Positions 43,201 to 52,299 of a stretch of DNA of 64,000 nt are shown one piece after another. Origin of the DNA: Mercenaria mercenaria (Eukaryota; Mollusca; Bivalvia; Venerida; Veneridae); the NCBI RefSeq assembly GCF_021730395.1, contig NC_069362.1, forward strand, positions 67,845,501-67,909,500, given 5' to 3'. A program made the position numbers and the translations under genes. The notes beneath the pieces are model-generated. The model ran no database searches and had not been told where the DNA came from. It saw only the letters and a program-made list of their open reading frames with translations. Numbering within the stretch: the stretch's first letter is position 1; the number at the start of each line of letters is the position of its first letter.

Positions 43201-45049
43201 GCATTATACTATATATAAATAGCAAATATCCGCGTTACAACAAAACTTCTAGCGCTATCATTACTTAGATAGTTCGTATTGGGTCAGTTGCATCATCAAC
43301 TCAAGAGTCGGGTGAAATCATTGACTATTAGTATGATGACTACAACGGTCAATGGGACAGTCGTATCCCTCTACAGGGAGACACAGCCGATATTTGTACC
43401 CTCATCCCACGGCAGTTACTTACGTGCATGTAACAAATTTACAATTAAAACAAAATCAGAGATGTGTTAAGCTTAAAATGTTTATACCACAGATAGTAGT
43501 CCTGGATTTGTAACGGGACAGGATAAGACAGCAGTATCACCTTCACTGACAGTGACTTTTTCTGGTCCATTTTTTGACAGTGCTAGAAGTTAAACATAAA
43601 TATTATATTTCAGGAATATAATGCTAGAAGTATATTTCAGGAATATAAATATACTAGGGTTTAAGAGTAAATACATATATAATTTAAAACACATTTCAAT
43701 ATTCATTTACAAAATGTAATTTTAGCTGATACTTAAGTTTGGGAGGAGATACAAACAAGGGGACAGTGATCTTGCGTCGCTCTCCTGACCTTGATTGTTT
43801 GACCTTTGATATATGTATGAAGCTCTGGTCTTAAAAAGGTCACTCTCCCTCTTTTGACTATACTTAGGAGAGGGCCCTTCAATGACACTTTGGACCAAGT
43901 TAGATACACTATGTGGGTCTAAGAAGAAAGATACTTCTTATCAGCTACGGCGGGCCCTACAAAGGGCCGAGTGCGGCACCCATTTCATCAAAGTTTGGAC
44001 AGGACCTTATAATGGTGCCAAAGACAAAGTTTAATGAAGCAAACAGTTCATGAAAAGAAATTGTTTAAATGTATTTCTATTTTAGCTCTTGTGGCCGCCA
44101 AAAAGGGCCGAGTGTACACATTTGAACAAATTTCGGAGAAGACCGGTTCATAAGAAGAATTCATTTAACTGTATTTGTATTTTAAGCTAAAGCGGTACAT
44201 AAATGCGTCTTAGATCCGTATTTGAAAGAATTTGGGAGTGAGTAGACGTTTAAATGCAATTGCAGACCAAGTTTGTTGAAGATCAATCGAGCAGTTCATG
44301 AGAAGAAGTTGTTTAAAACTGTGTCTGTTTTAAGATCGAATGGCACCTAAAAGGGGCCGAATGTCCCGATTAAAGTTGGGAGAGGACTTTGTAACTATGC
44401 TACAGACCAAGTTTTATGAAGATCCTTCCAGCGGTTCATGAGATGGAGCCGTTGAATTTTTTTTCTAATTTAGCTTTAGCGGTCCATAAAACTGCCCAAG
44501 TGAAACCATCTGAACAGATTTGAGAGAGGACCTTACAATGATGATACAGACCAAACCAGGTATAATTCTGTTTCCGAGAAGAAGACAAATATACAATGTA
44601 TTTATATTGTAGACAACCGCCTATATTATCATTTCACCATGAACCTTCGCTTATTTTTTTTTATTTTGTTGGGTTTAACGTCACACCGACACAATTATAG
44701 GTCATATGGCGACTTTCCAGCTTTGATGGTGGAGGAAGACCCCAGGTGCCCCTCCGTGCATTATTTCATCACGAGCGGGCACCTGTGTAGAACCATCGAC
44801 CTTCCGTAAGCCAGCTGGATGGCTTCCTCACATGAAGAATTCAACGCCCCGAATGAGGCTCGAACCCACATCGATGAGGGGCAAGTGATCTGAAGTCAGC
44901 GAACTTAGCCACGGAACCTTCTGTTAAGGTGAACTGCCGTACTCCGTATTAAACAGGACAATCTATATCTATCAAAAACCCAAAAAGAAATATTTACCGT
45001 AAACTGACACAAGCCACAAGCATAGAAGTAGTAATATGAGCCGTGCCAT
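36979..45049 (-). CDS. Gene DC: secreted protein with two split Ig domains (5 exons)
   Basis: Exons 5' to 3' on the minus strand: 44998-45049, 43488-43582, 41407-41623, 38476-38567, 36979-37209. Phases match at every junction (1,0,1,0) and the total is 687 bases, 228 residues plus TAG. Signal peptide 1-17; first Ig C39, W52, DQGNYEC ending at C100; second Ig C142, W155, DQGNYLC ending at C203, with a G strand FVFKVN and stop soon after. The two exon pairs are paralogous, introns included, so the second Ig arose by exon-pair duplication. Alternatives: two genes sharing fragments, or a further exon after weak donor gtagag at the last exon's end. The start codon lies in a MITE. Function unknown. 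Confidence 0.65.
38180..38416. mobile_element. 237-bp palindromic MITE, copy 3
   Basis: TGAGCCGTGCCATGGG ends, TA on both sides (38178-38179, 38417-38418). Lies in the intron between exons 4 and 5 of gene DC; the paralogous intron near 43435 lacks it. Confidence 0.92.
38476..38567 (-). CDS. Gene DC exon 4: first half of Ig-2
   Basis: Acceptor ctactag, 92 bases, donor gtaaat. Encodes EPEKVTVSEGDTAVLSC, nearly the same as exon 2. Confidence 0.77.
38700..39120. repeat. Interspersed 'acaagagggccatagtggg' element
   Basis: Diverged copies with the same head lie at 43754 and 6797. It sits about 135 bp upstream of the Ig-2 first half, as its counterpart does before Ig-1, so it was carried along in the exon-pair duplication. 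Confidence 0.6.
39121..40070. other. Intron of gene DC, nothing recognised
   Basis: AT-rich non-coding sequence. A short 63-codon frame at 39874-40065 has no recognisable features. Confidence 0.45.
40072..40520 (+). mobile_element. PIF/Harbinger remnant
   Basis: In one frame the stretch near 40110-40230 reads LNRELRREDVGSYASYVRMP then PDLAE, the N-terminal part of Harbinger nucleases, followed by subterminal sequence rich in cgat/acgatt words and an end taagtgtaaacgcagc that recalls the element at 3827. Internally deleted, non-autonomous. Confidence 0.6.
41407..41623 (-). CDS. Gene DC exon 3: second half of Ig-1
   Basis: Acceptor atttag, 217 bases. Encodes IAWRKGN (core Trp), VYVEDKRISVKTDERNLELM, the motif SDQGNYEC and strand KIFTLEVTEVQ, then phase-1 donor gtaaaa. 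Core residues all present. Confidence 0.82.
42059..43052. mobile_element. 994-bp non-autonomous DNA transposon with TA duplication
   Basis: Terminal inverted repeats of about 25 bp containing CCTAAATCCGGACA; TA at 42057-42058 and 43053-43054. The paralogous intron at 37685 shows the empty site (gccaTAatgtct), which proves the boundaries and the TA duplication. No transposase frame, so a MITE-like relative of a Tc1/mariner element. Confidence 0.88.
43488..43582 (-). CDS. Gene DC exon 2: first half of Ig-1
   Basis: Acceptor cttctag, 95 bases, donor gtataa (weak). Encodes GPEKVTVSEGDTAVLSC with the first Ig Cys. Phase 1 in, phase 0 out, as in gene A. Confidence 0.75.
43754..44620. repeat. Interspersed element with repeated 'gaccaagttt...gaagat' units
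   Basis: Four to five diverged units of about 120 bp, each with a aggggccgag segment, gacctta(t/c)aatg and 'catgagaagaa'. Shares its head with 38700. In the first intron of gene DC. Confidence 0.6.
44658..44915 (-). mobile_element. tRNA-derived SINE
   Basis: Minus strand: head ggttccgtggctaagttcgc (A box) and gtgggttcgagcctc (B box), body, then 3' end gtcggtgtgacgttaaaccc and an A-rich tail. In the first intron of gene DC, close to exon 1. Confidence 0.85.
44998..45049 (-). CDS. Gene DC exon 1: signal peptide starting inside a MITE
   Basis: Reads MARLILLLLCLWLVSVY plus one base, then donor gtaaat (phase 1), matching gene A exon 1 in phase, donor and the C-x-W-x-V-x-V pattern. The ATG and the next ten bases are the end of the MITE at 45037-45273; the rest is unique sequence. 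Going upstream in this frame there is a TGA before any other ATG, so this is the only in-frame start. Confidence 0.65.
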
Positions 45050-45273
45050 GAGAAAACCAACATAGTGGGTGTGCGACCAGCATGGATCCAGACCAGCCTG
45101 CGCATCCGCGCAGTCTGGTCAGGCTCCGTGCTGTTCGCTTTTAAAGCCTATTGGAATTGGAGAAACTGTTAGCGAACAGCATGGATCCTGACCAGACTGC
45201 GCGGATGCGCAGGCTGGTCTGGATCCATGCTGGTCGCAAAGCCACTATGTTGGTTTTCCCATGGCACGGCTCA
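45037..45273. mobile_element. 237-bp palindromic MITE, copy 4
   Basis: TA on both sides (45035-45036, 45274-45275), full-length hairpin. Its left 13 bases (45037-45049) encode the start codon and first residues of gene DC on the minus strand. Confidence 0.93.
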
Positions 45274-45554
45274 TATCCATCTATAATCAGGCACAATGTT
45301 ATTCCTGTCTTCGAATAGCAATTGATATTATACTATGCGTGTGTCTTGTTTTAAGATCAGACGACAAAGCGTTATTAAGAGGCCGTGCAGAAACACTTGC
45401 CGTTGTTTCTTAATGGCGGAAAAGCTACTTGAGATTAATCATATTTTATTGAATACAAAATTTATATATATTATATATATATAGTGCTTGATTTGTTCCA
45501 TTTCGTGACTGCGCTCTTTCGCAGCGACACAACGATGAACGTCGTTAAAGCGCC

Positions 45555-45689
45555 TCACTGAACGTCGTTATAGCGCCCAACAAACCTCGCGCCGCCAACT
45601 GTCGCCACGGCAAACGTCGTTCCACCGAGCGTCGCGCCGCCGAATGTTGCCCCGCCAAACGTCGCCCCGCCGGACGTCGTCTTTTCACC
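45555..45689 (-). repeat. GC-rich 15-bp repeat encoding GGATF-like units
   Basis: About nine units of (gg)cgacgttcggcgg. On the minus strand one frame stays open for 44 codons and reads TSGGATFGGATFGGATLGGT then TFAVATVGGA before a TGA. It is a sharp GC island in AT-rich DNA about 500 bp upstream of gene DC. There is an acceptor-like ttccag just upstream. Could be a chance minisatellite, a CpG-rich promoter part, or an exon of an unknown Gly-rich protein. Confidence 0.55.
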
Positions 45690-45859
45690 TTCTGGAATTT
45701 CATAATAGTATCAGTTAAATTGGAGCTAAAAGTTAGTAAGATTAAATAGTTATGATTATTTATTTTTTAGTCCCTAACAAAATGTTACCAGAGGAAAATC
45801 CTCATAGCTTAGCTCTAGTCATAGCTGAGTCACTAATGGTGTTCATGTAGAGAAACGTG

Positions 45860-46175
45860 AGCCTGGACACTAAAGTGCTATTGCACTCGCCCCGGCGTCG
45901 GCGTTGGCGTCGCCATTGGTTATGGTTTTTGATAAAGTCAAATATCTATTTTACTATAAAAGCTATTGACCTGAAACTTAAAATATTATTTACTATTAAA
46001 GTCTACACCAAGAGAAACAATCCCCATAACTCTGAAGTGACAGAGTGAAACCCCTTTTTAACTTAGAATGTTTTGGTTAAAGTTTTATAACGTTTTTGCT
46101 GGCACAGCTCTAACTCAGGGTCAAGCACTGAGAAAAGTCGAGCGTGCTGTCTTACTGGCAGCTCTTGGTATCTTA
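45860..46175. repeat. Interspersed repeat fragment
   Basis: Begins cgccccggcgtcggcgttgg and contains a tgacctgaaacttaaaatat...gagaaacaatccccataactct unit, ending gtcgagcgtgctgtcttact. Resembles the repeat at 33880-34412 in plan. Confidence 0.5.
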
Positions 46176-46224
46176 ACACCAAGTTGTTAAGGTTCTCCTT
46201 GGTTGTAAAAAGGAGACTATTTCA

Positions 46225-46800
46225 AGAAGGAGCGTATCGTTTAGAAACTTTAAAAATGTGAACGAATCAGAATTTTCCAGTGACCTAAGTGCAATAAACG
46301 TTGATTCAAGTTTGTGAATGAATTTGAATCAGAAACAGAAGATGTGCTGAATAAGCACGCTCCTCTAAAAAAGGAAACTATAATTCTGAGAGCACCCAAA
46401 CCATGGTTCAATAAAAATTTGCAACGTTAGAAAGTCTGAGCGTACATGGAGGCGTTACGGTAAAACATATCAGTTTGAGTCGTATAAAGCTGTTAGAAAC
46501 GAATACAATTTTGATAAGTACACTCGGTGAAAAGATACAGAACGCTAAAGATGATTTCAAGACTGTATGGATTGGTACTTGTATCTGGACTAACTGGTTC
46601 TAAATCTGAAAACTCACTGCCTCAAGGAGGGTTTAATAATTCATTGGCCGAAACATTTGCTGACTTTTTCATGGCAAAAATCCCAAACATACACCTATCC
46701 CCAAGTGAATACCAAAATTTTGAACCTCAAGTAAATTTCTACCGTTCATTTTTTTAAATATCCAAATAAAAGTTTTATCTAACTTTGAAATTACAGAATT
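46225..46800 (+). mobile_element. LINE fragment (endonuclease-RT junction)
   Basis: Frames read SRRSVSFRNFKNVNESEFSS, then VNEFESETEDVLNKHAPLKK and RAPKPWFNKNLQR, a pattern from the region between endonuclease and RT in jockey/CR1-type LINEs, followed by broken frames. Short internal fragment with several stops. Confidence 0.7.
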
Positions 46801-47453
46801 TCATCCTAGTTCTACTTACTGTTTCAATTTAAACGAGGTTTCATTTACATTTCTTTATGTAAGCATATCATATGTCCTGTGGAGTAAGAGATTCACTTGA
46901 AGGGGGGAGAGTAACTTTACACTTTCCTGTAATGTAAGAACATGGGAGGTGGTAAAGAGTGAGACCCATGAAACGTGTTTATAATTTCCAGTGCTTTTAT
47001 GCCACTGAATGTTCCATGGCATTACCCTATTGTATTCTTTATGTTTGCGGCTTTTAGTTAATTATTTCTATGTTATTTCTGCCTTCGTTTGTGTTTGTGT
47101 TACTGTGTTCATATACACATGTACATTGTATACAGATACACATTTCCATTTTCGATTGTTGTGTGGGCGGCTGCGTTCTTTGAATGTGGCTTTTTCTGTT
47201 GAAATTATGTCCTAGTTTTGTATAATTAAAGAATAGGAAACCAGAAAGAGACCATGTTTTTACATAAGAACGACTTGAGTATTATGTATATGATAGATAG
47301 GATGAATAAAGTTGTCACGCGTTAACCGTTAATTGACCTATAGTGTTGATGAAATATTTAGATAAGGATAGTCTAGCTTTGGAAGAACCTGTCTTAAGTT
47401 TTATTTCCTATGCAAAAACAAACAGCAGCAAACATATGTTGTCTAACTTAGCA
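46801..47453. promoter_or_regulatory. 5' flank of the C1q gene
   Basis: No exon seen. An in-frame ATG lies upstream at 47346 but the peptide between it and the signal peptide is not signal-like, so this part is probably 5' UTR. No confident TATA element. Confidence 0.35.
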
Positions 47454-49664
47454 ATGAAATTACTGATCCTTTTAGGGCTGGTGACAATTTCCATTTCTGG
47501 AGCTGTTACAGTGACGGTCGAAGAACTTGCAGCTCAGAATGAATATTTAACCACTGTGGTTAAACGACTGGAGAAGCGACTGGGAGATTTGGAACAAACA
47601 GGTATATATCGTCCAGTTACTTTTTAAACTTAAAATATACTTTTTTAAATTGTTTTACACGTTCAAACAATCTGTTGATTTTTTTAAAAAAAGAAACTTC
47701 ACAATGCAATTTATAAGCACTAAAATCAATAAGCCGGTTCTCCATCATCGTATACCAACTACCGCTCAATTTTGTTACCCTCCTTTCATCGTCCGTAGCT
47801 TTCTTAGTCGAATACAACCATTATGTTTTGATGAAGACATTAGGAACAATGTCCAAAACATATTTCTACCCCTGTTTTTATCACGATATTGGTGAATCTA
47901 CTAGCTTGACATTATTTTTTTGTCATTGTTTACAGTACAGATGATGAGGTCCTGAATTATTTTTTAGTGATCAAATTTTACATATCCAACGGACGTATGT
48001 GTACGAATATGTCTCATAACCTCGGATCCGCTTTCCAGTTTGTTTAGTTCTGTCCCTTATTTTTTCGTTTAGGGCTTGCCCATTATTTTAACTGGGTAAA
48101 CTATATGCCGTGTCATGGAATGACATTCCAACTACATGTACACCACATTACGGAAACATCTGCGGATGTTTCATTTAAATTTTTGTACTTGTAACATGTG
48201 CAAACGTTCTACTTAAACCGGTGCTAGTGAGGCTGGACGATACATTTTTCCTTTTATCATGGAGTTTCCATAGTTTTTAAGCCTTGTTAGGTGTCATTGA
48301 CTTGCATGGTGTGAGGTTAGAGGTTCGCAAACCGGTTTAAGCTCTTGGTTTGCTACTGACTATTCTAGTGCGGTACCAGCCTCATTGTGTAAACATTGTA
48401 TATAAATCTGGTATGATATATGAAACAATATTGTGTTCCGTTACTTATGTATATTGTAAATGTGCGTGTGTTGGCCATGTACATTTCCATTCGTCTCGTC
48501 CTTTGTCCGATATATATCATTACGTTGTTACGTTATGAACGTACTTTTTGACGTATTAGACATATAAACGAGGATAGATATCCAACAAAAAATCCTTTTA
48601 AAAACAGCCTCCTCAAACTGCAGTCTATAGCAGACACGTACACGACCAATATACACACAAACATATATACACAGAGCAAAACAGACAACAATGACGAAAT
48701 AATTAGAAGAACCAAGTGGAACATCGCCTTTGAAAGGTCAGTGACAGCACTGAGGAGTTTAAATCGTTTTATGAAGCCCGCAAACACTCGCTAACCTCCA
48801 CCATAACAAAGTCTTAGGACTGTGTAAATAAAATGTATTCTCACCACATGACTCCATAATAAGGGCAATGGCAATAGAATTTCTTTTTATTTTGTTGGGT
48901 TTAACGTCGCACCGACACAATTATAGGTTATATGGCGACTTTCCAGCTTTGTTGGTGGAGGAAGACCCCAGGTGCCCCTCCGTGCATTATTTCATCACGA
49001 ACGGGCACCTGGGTATAACGACCGACCTTCTGTAAGTCAGCTGGATGGCTTCCTCACATGAAGAATTCAACGCCCCGAGTGAGGCTCGAACCCAATTTGA
49101 TGAGGGGCAAGTAATGTGAGGTCACAATGGCAATAGAAGCATGACATGTAAAACAATCATAACCAAAGTTAGCATCTTATACATTTTATTTCCTTGATTG
49201 ATATTACAGTGTCGGAATGCAAATTACCTATGCGAAGACAAACATACGAAGGACCTGTGGCCTTTACGTACAAACTAACATCCAAATATACAGCTGTCCA
49301 CGGAAATTCAGCGATAGTATTTCCTGATAGAATCACAGACCTTGGCACAGGATACAACAACGCGACTGGAGTTTACACGGCGCCTCGACATGGTATCTAC
49401 ATGATCAGCTGCTCTCTGTTAGCAGACCATGGCTCTCATTCAAATCCAATGCTGCATGCTTCTATAATGGTTGATGGAAGGCCCAAGGCTAATGTATTTG
49501 CTTTTTCTGAATCCGGAACACATCGTGACCAAGGCGCAAATACTATATTCGTCAATTTAAAGCAAGGCTCTAGAGTATGGGTCCAGGCTATAGATTCATC
49601 ACAAGCCATTGTTGGTGGGGAAAAGTACTCAACTTTCTCTGGTTATTTACTTTGGCAGTTTTGA
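47454..49664 (+). CDS. C1q-domain-containing secreted protein
   Basis: Two exons, 47454-47601 and 49210-49664, joined by a phase-1 GT/AG intron; 200 residues. Signal peptide MKLLILLGLVTISISGA, a short coiled coil (about 20-48, VEELAAQNEYLTTVVKRLEK), then a complete C1q domain (about 65-200) with GPVAFTYKLTS, FPDRITDLGTGYN, GVYTAPRHGIYMISCSLLA, a VWVQ strand and the ending FSGYLLWQF. Such proteins form trimers and act as lectin-like pattern-recognition molecules in bivalve haemolymph. Start chosen at the Met that opens the signal peptide. A polyadenylation signal AATAAA follows at 49680. The intron carries a SINE. A neighbouring, oppositely oriented Ig gene suggests a shared recognition theme. 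Confidence 0.9.
48880..49124 (-). mobile_element. tRNA-derived SINE in the C1q intron
   Basis: Same family as 44658-44915, with a slightly shortened head. Flanked by an exact 14-bp duplication, CAATGGCAATAGAA (48866-48879 and 49125-49138), which indicates retrotransposition and little decay since. Ends about 85 bp before exon 2. Confidence 0.92.
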
Positions 49665-49679
49665 AAATCTGTTCGTAAA

Positions 49680-49685
49680 AATAAA
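49680..49685 (+). terminator. Polyadenylation signal of C1q gene
   Basis: AATAAA 16 bases after the stop codon, giving a very short 3' UTR if used. Confidence 0.5.
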
Positions 49686-49689
49686 ACAA

Positions 49690-51389
49690 ATTTCAAAACT
49701 CAGATGTGTTACTTTTGTGTAAATGAAATTGGGTAACAGGTACATTAGATTTTTATTGAGTGCAGTTATAAAATCCCTTAAGGACATTTCCACCAATTGT
49801 TACTGTACAACCTATCAGAAACATCAAAAGAAAAAAAAACAGCAGGAAACACATGAAAGAAACTCCGAAATGCTTTAAACCAAACTTTTGACATAATTCT
49901 GTTTTGATTACAAAAAATATATTAAAAACTGCAAGGAAATGTTAAAAGAATCAAATTTCACCAAAATCTGGTTTTCTGTTCTTTGCGCAAATTGAATTTT
50001 CTGATATATATTGAGTATTTAACGAAAATATTAAATATGATCTTATATATTGATCAATACATTTGGTTATTATTACGATTGCATCAGCCGCTAGCAAACC
50101 GAGTTATCGCGTTTCCTGCTGTTTACTATTTTTTATGTTAGATATTGGCCATTTTTAATTGATTTATCACTTTAATTTATCTCCAGCAAAGTCATACTTC
50201 TTTTTGCAAAAATAATATATGCACTTCAATATAATCGCAATTTAACCGGCATGTTAGAACTGTTTCACTGCTCAAAAATGAGTAACGCCACCAATATACA
50301 AGACAACATACACATTAAACGCTACAGAGCAAAAGCAAGTTAGTCTTAAATGTATATTGCATTCATATACTCTTAATGACAACCTGTTAAGTTAAATAGT
50401 GTAAACTGAATAATTCTCCGCAGTGACAAACTTCCCATTTGTATAGAATAAAACGTAAATAGCATCTTCAGGCCCACGAGCGTAAAGGATGTTTCAAATA
50501 AAGCTGGTCAGTTAGAATTGTTGCTCATTGTAGTCAAACACTAGGAATAAAATACTTAATTTTCTAAAATGCGTCATCATTGTCCTTGATTTTACTAACA
50601 AGTACACAACATTCACTCTGAAAGTTTGATATCCCATCATATATGCCTCCAAGCAAATATATGTCGATGGTAAAACAATGTGAACATTAAATGGCGACAC
50701 GCCTTGCAACGCATGTCTGTTGATTTTTAAGCCATAACCCTTAAGAGCATAATGAAAGTAGTCAGTCTAAGTTTTTGCTTTATTAAAGCGATTTGTCAAT
50801 ATTTTTACTGTAATTACATACTTTCAAAGAATTTCATTGTTAACATTAACAGGTTTATGTCACAATGCTAGAAAAAGGAGTAAATTTAAATTATTATCAT
50901 TGTCTTACTTTCATTTTATATTCATAATAAAAGGGAAATATACAATAATTAACTGTTGGGATAAAAGCTTTATACATTAAAAGTAAAAAATGATGAAATA
51001 TAATTTGGCTGAAATTCAGCCGAGTTTATTTGTGATGGCCATGTGTACTGTACCGATAAGGGGCGTGTTGGAGTTTGACAAGTACATACAAATGATTAAT
51101 TTAGTCAGTGGATTATTGTCAATAAACGCATCCGGTATTAATGGTAAAGTTTCCAGATAATGGTTGACCAAACAAAAATTAGTGGTTTTAAAACACTGTG
51201 TTTATTTTAGTTAGTGTTTTCCAGGGAATGTCAAAATATGACGACAAGAGATGTAATATTTCTAGATGTAAGGATTGTAACTATAGCGGAGTCATATATC
51301 GTTTAGAACAGGGATTTACTATTTACGTGATATTTAAAGTACGTTCTCTTTGGGGTTTTGCTCACAATAAACACTATTTAAATACAAAA
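49690..51389. other. Intergenic, promoter region of the GPCR
   Basis: AT-rich, no coding exon recognised. The frame of the GPCR is open upstream to 51198, but those 64 residues look like translated leader, not a receptor N-terminus. Confidence 0.4.
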
Positions 51390-52289
51390 ATGGCGATAGA
51401 AGCATATTTTACGACATGGCATATAGTTTACATCGCAATCATCATTCCGACTGTTCTTGGAAATGGACTGATACTTTACAGTGTGGTGACATGCAAAAGC
51501 CTTCGTTGCAACATGCATATACTTATAGCCAATCTGGCTGTTTCCGATTTGACTGTAGGTGCTATACTTATTCCTTTAGATATGTTGGCGGATATATTTC
51601 AATGGAAATATAACAAATACGTGTGTGTAACAACATTATCTCTATTTGTATTTAGCCTTGGTTCCTCGTGCTTCAATCTGCTCATAATTTCAATAGAACG
51701 TTTCATAGCCATAGTTTATCCGTTTTCTGCTAAATCACTTTTGTCGAAACCAAAATTTGTTTTTATGATTACTTTCGGATGGATAATATCAATATTACAT
51801 ATTGCCACATCATTTAGTGGTATTGGCAGTGAGACGAATTTTACTGAATGTTTAAACACGTCAGCTTGGTCAAAAGCATATCAAACGTACCTAGATTGGA
51901 TTCTTGTGTTTGCATTGGTTCTTAACGGTTTGTTTTACGTCATAGTAATGTGCATTGCGTTGAAAAAGACACGCACAAGGACAATATCAGGAGGCCTCTT
52001 CTATGTTCATTTTAAAGCCAGGAAAGACGTTCATCAGCTTATAACAATGGTGATTGTTTTAGGAATGTTTCTGGTATGTTGGATGCCTTATGCGACTCTT
52101 GGAGTAATTGTGACATTTTGGGACACTGCGCACAATCAATTTATAAAACGATGCACCCTAATACCGGGATTCTTTAATTCTGGCATTAACTGGATCATTT
52201 ATGGATACAGAAACAGAGAGTATAAAAAAGCGTTTAAGAAAACACTGAGATGTTGTCTAACCATGAGAAGTAGCCAAAAGGATGATTAA
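51390..52289 (+). CDS. Class A GPCR, adenosine-receptor-like, intronless
   Basis: 299 residues with seven hydrophobic segments. Landmarks: GNGLILY (TM1, 24-30), NLAVSDLTVGAILIP (TM2, D53), C79 and C154 for the extracellular disulphide, ERF (103-105) in place of DRY, CWMP (230-233) in TM6 and NWIIY (267-271) in place of NPxxY, followed by YRNREYKKAFKKTL and Cys residues for palmitoylation. The SLAVADVAVG-like TM2 and NPxxYAYRxRxF-like tail place it nearest adenosine receptors, but ligand residues cannot be judged. Likely N-glycosylation at N150 and N156. Start chosen at aaaaATGG, just before TM1. Single exon, suggesting a retrogene-type or lineage-expanded receptor. Trace-amine or orphan receptor remains possible. 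Confidence 0.88.
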   Translation: MAIEAYFTTWHIVYIAIIIPTVLGNGLILYSVVTCKSLRCNMHILIANLAVSDLTVGAILIPLDMLADIFQWKYNKYVCVTTLSLFVFSLGSSCFNLLIISIERFIAIVYPFSAKSLLSKPKFVFMITFGWIISILHIATSFSGIGSETNFTECLNTSAWSKAYQTYLDWILVFALVLNGLFYVIVMCIALKKTRTRTISGGLFYVHFKARKDVHQLITMVIVLGMFLVCWMPYATLGVIVTFWDTAHNQFIKRCTLIPGFFNSGINWIIYGYRNREYKKAFKKTLRCCLTMRSSQKDD

Positions 52290-52299
52290 TTTCAGCAAC

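Noticed and set aside
46527-46757. Small plus-strand protein of 76 codons
   Set aside because: Part of a broken LINE fragment; the adjacent frames carry LINE motifs.
47617-47817. Minus-strand 66-codon frame in the C1q intron
   Set aside because: Intronic, no splice or domain support.
51198-51389. N-terminal extension of the GPCR by 64 residues
   Set aside because: No signal peptide or receptor-like features, and the Met at 51390 has a better start context directly before TM1.
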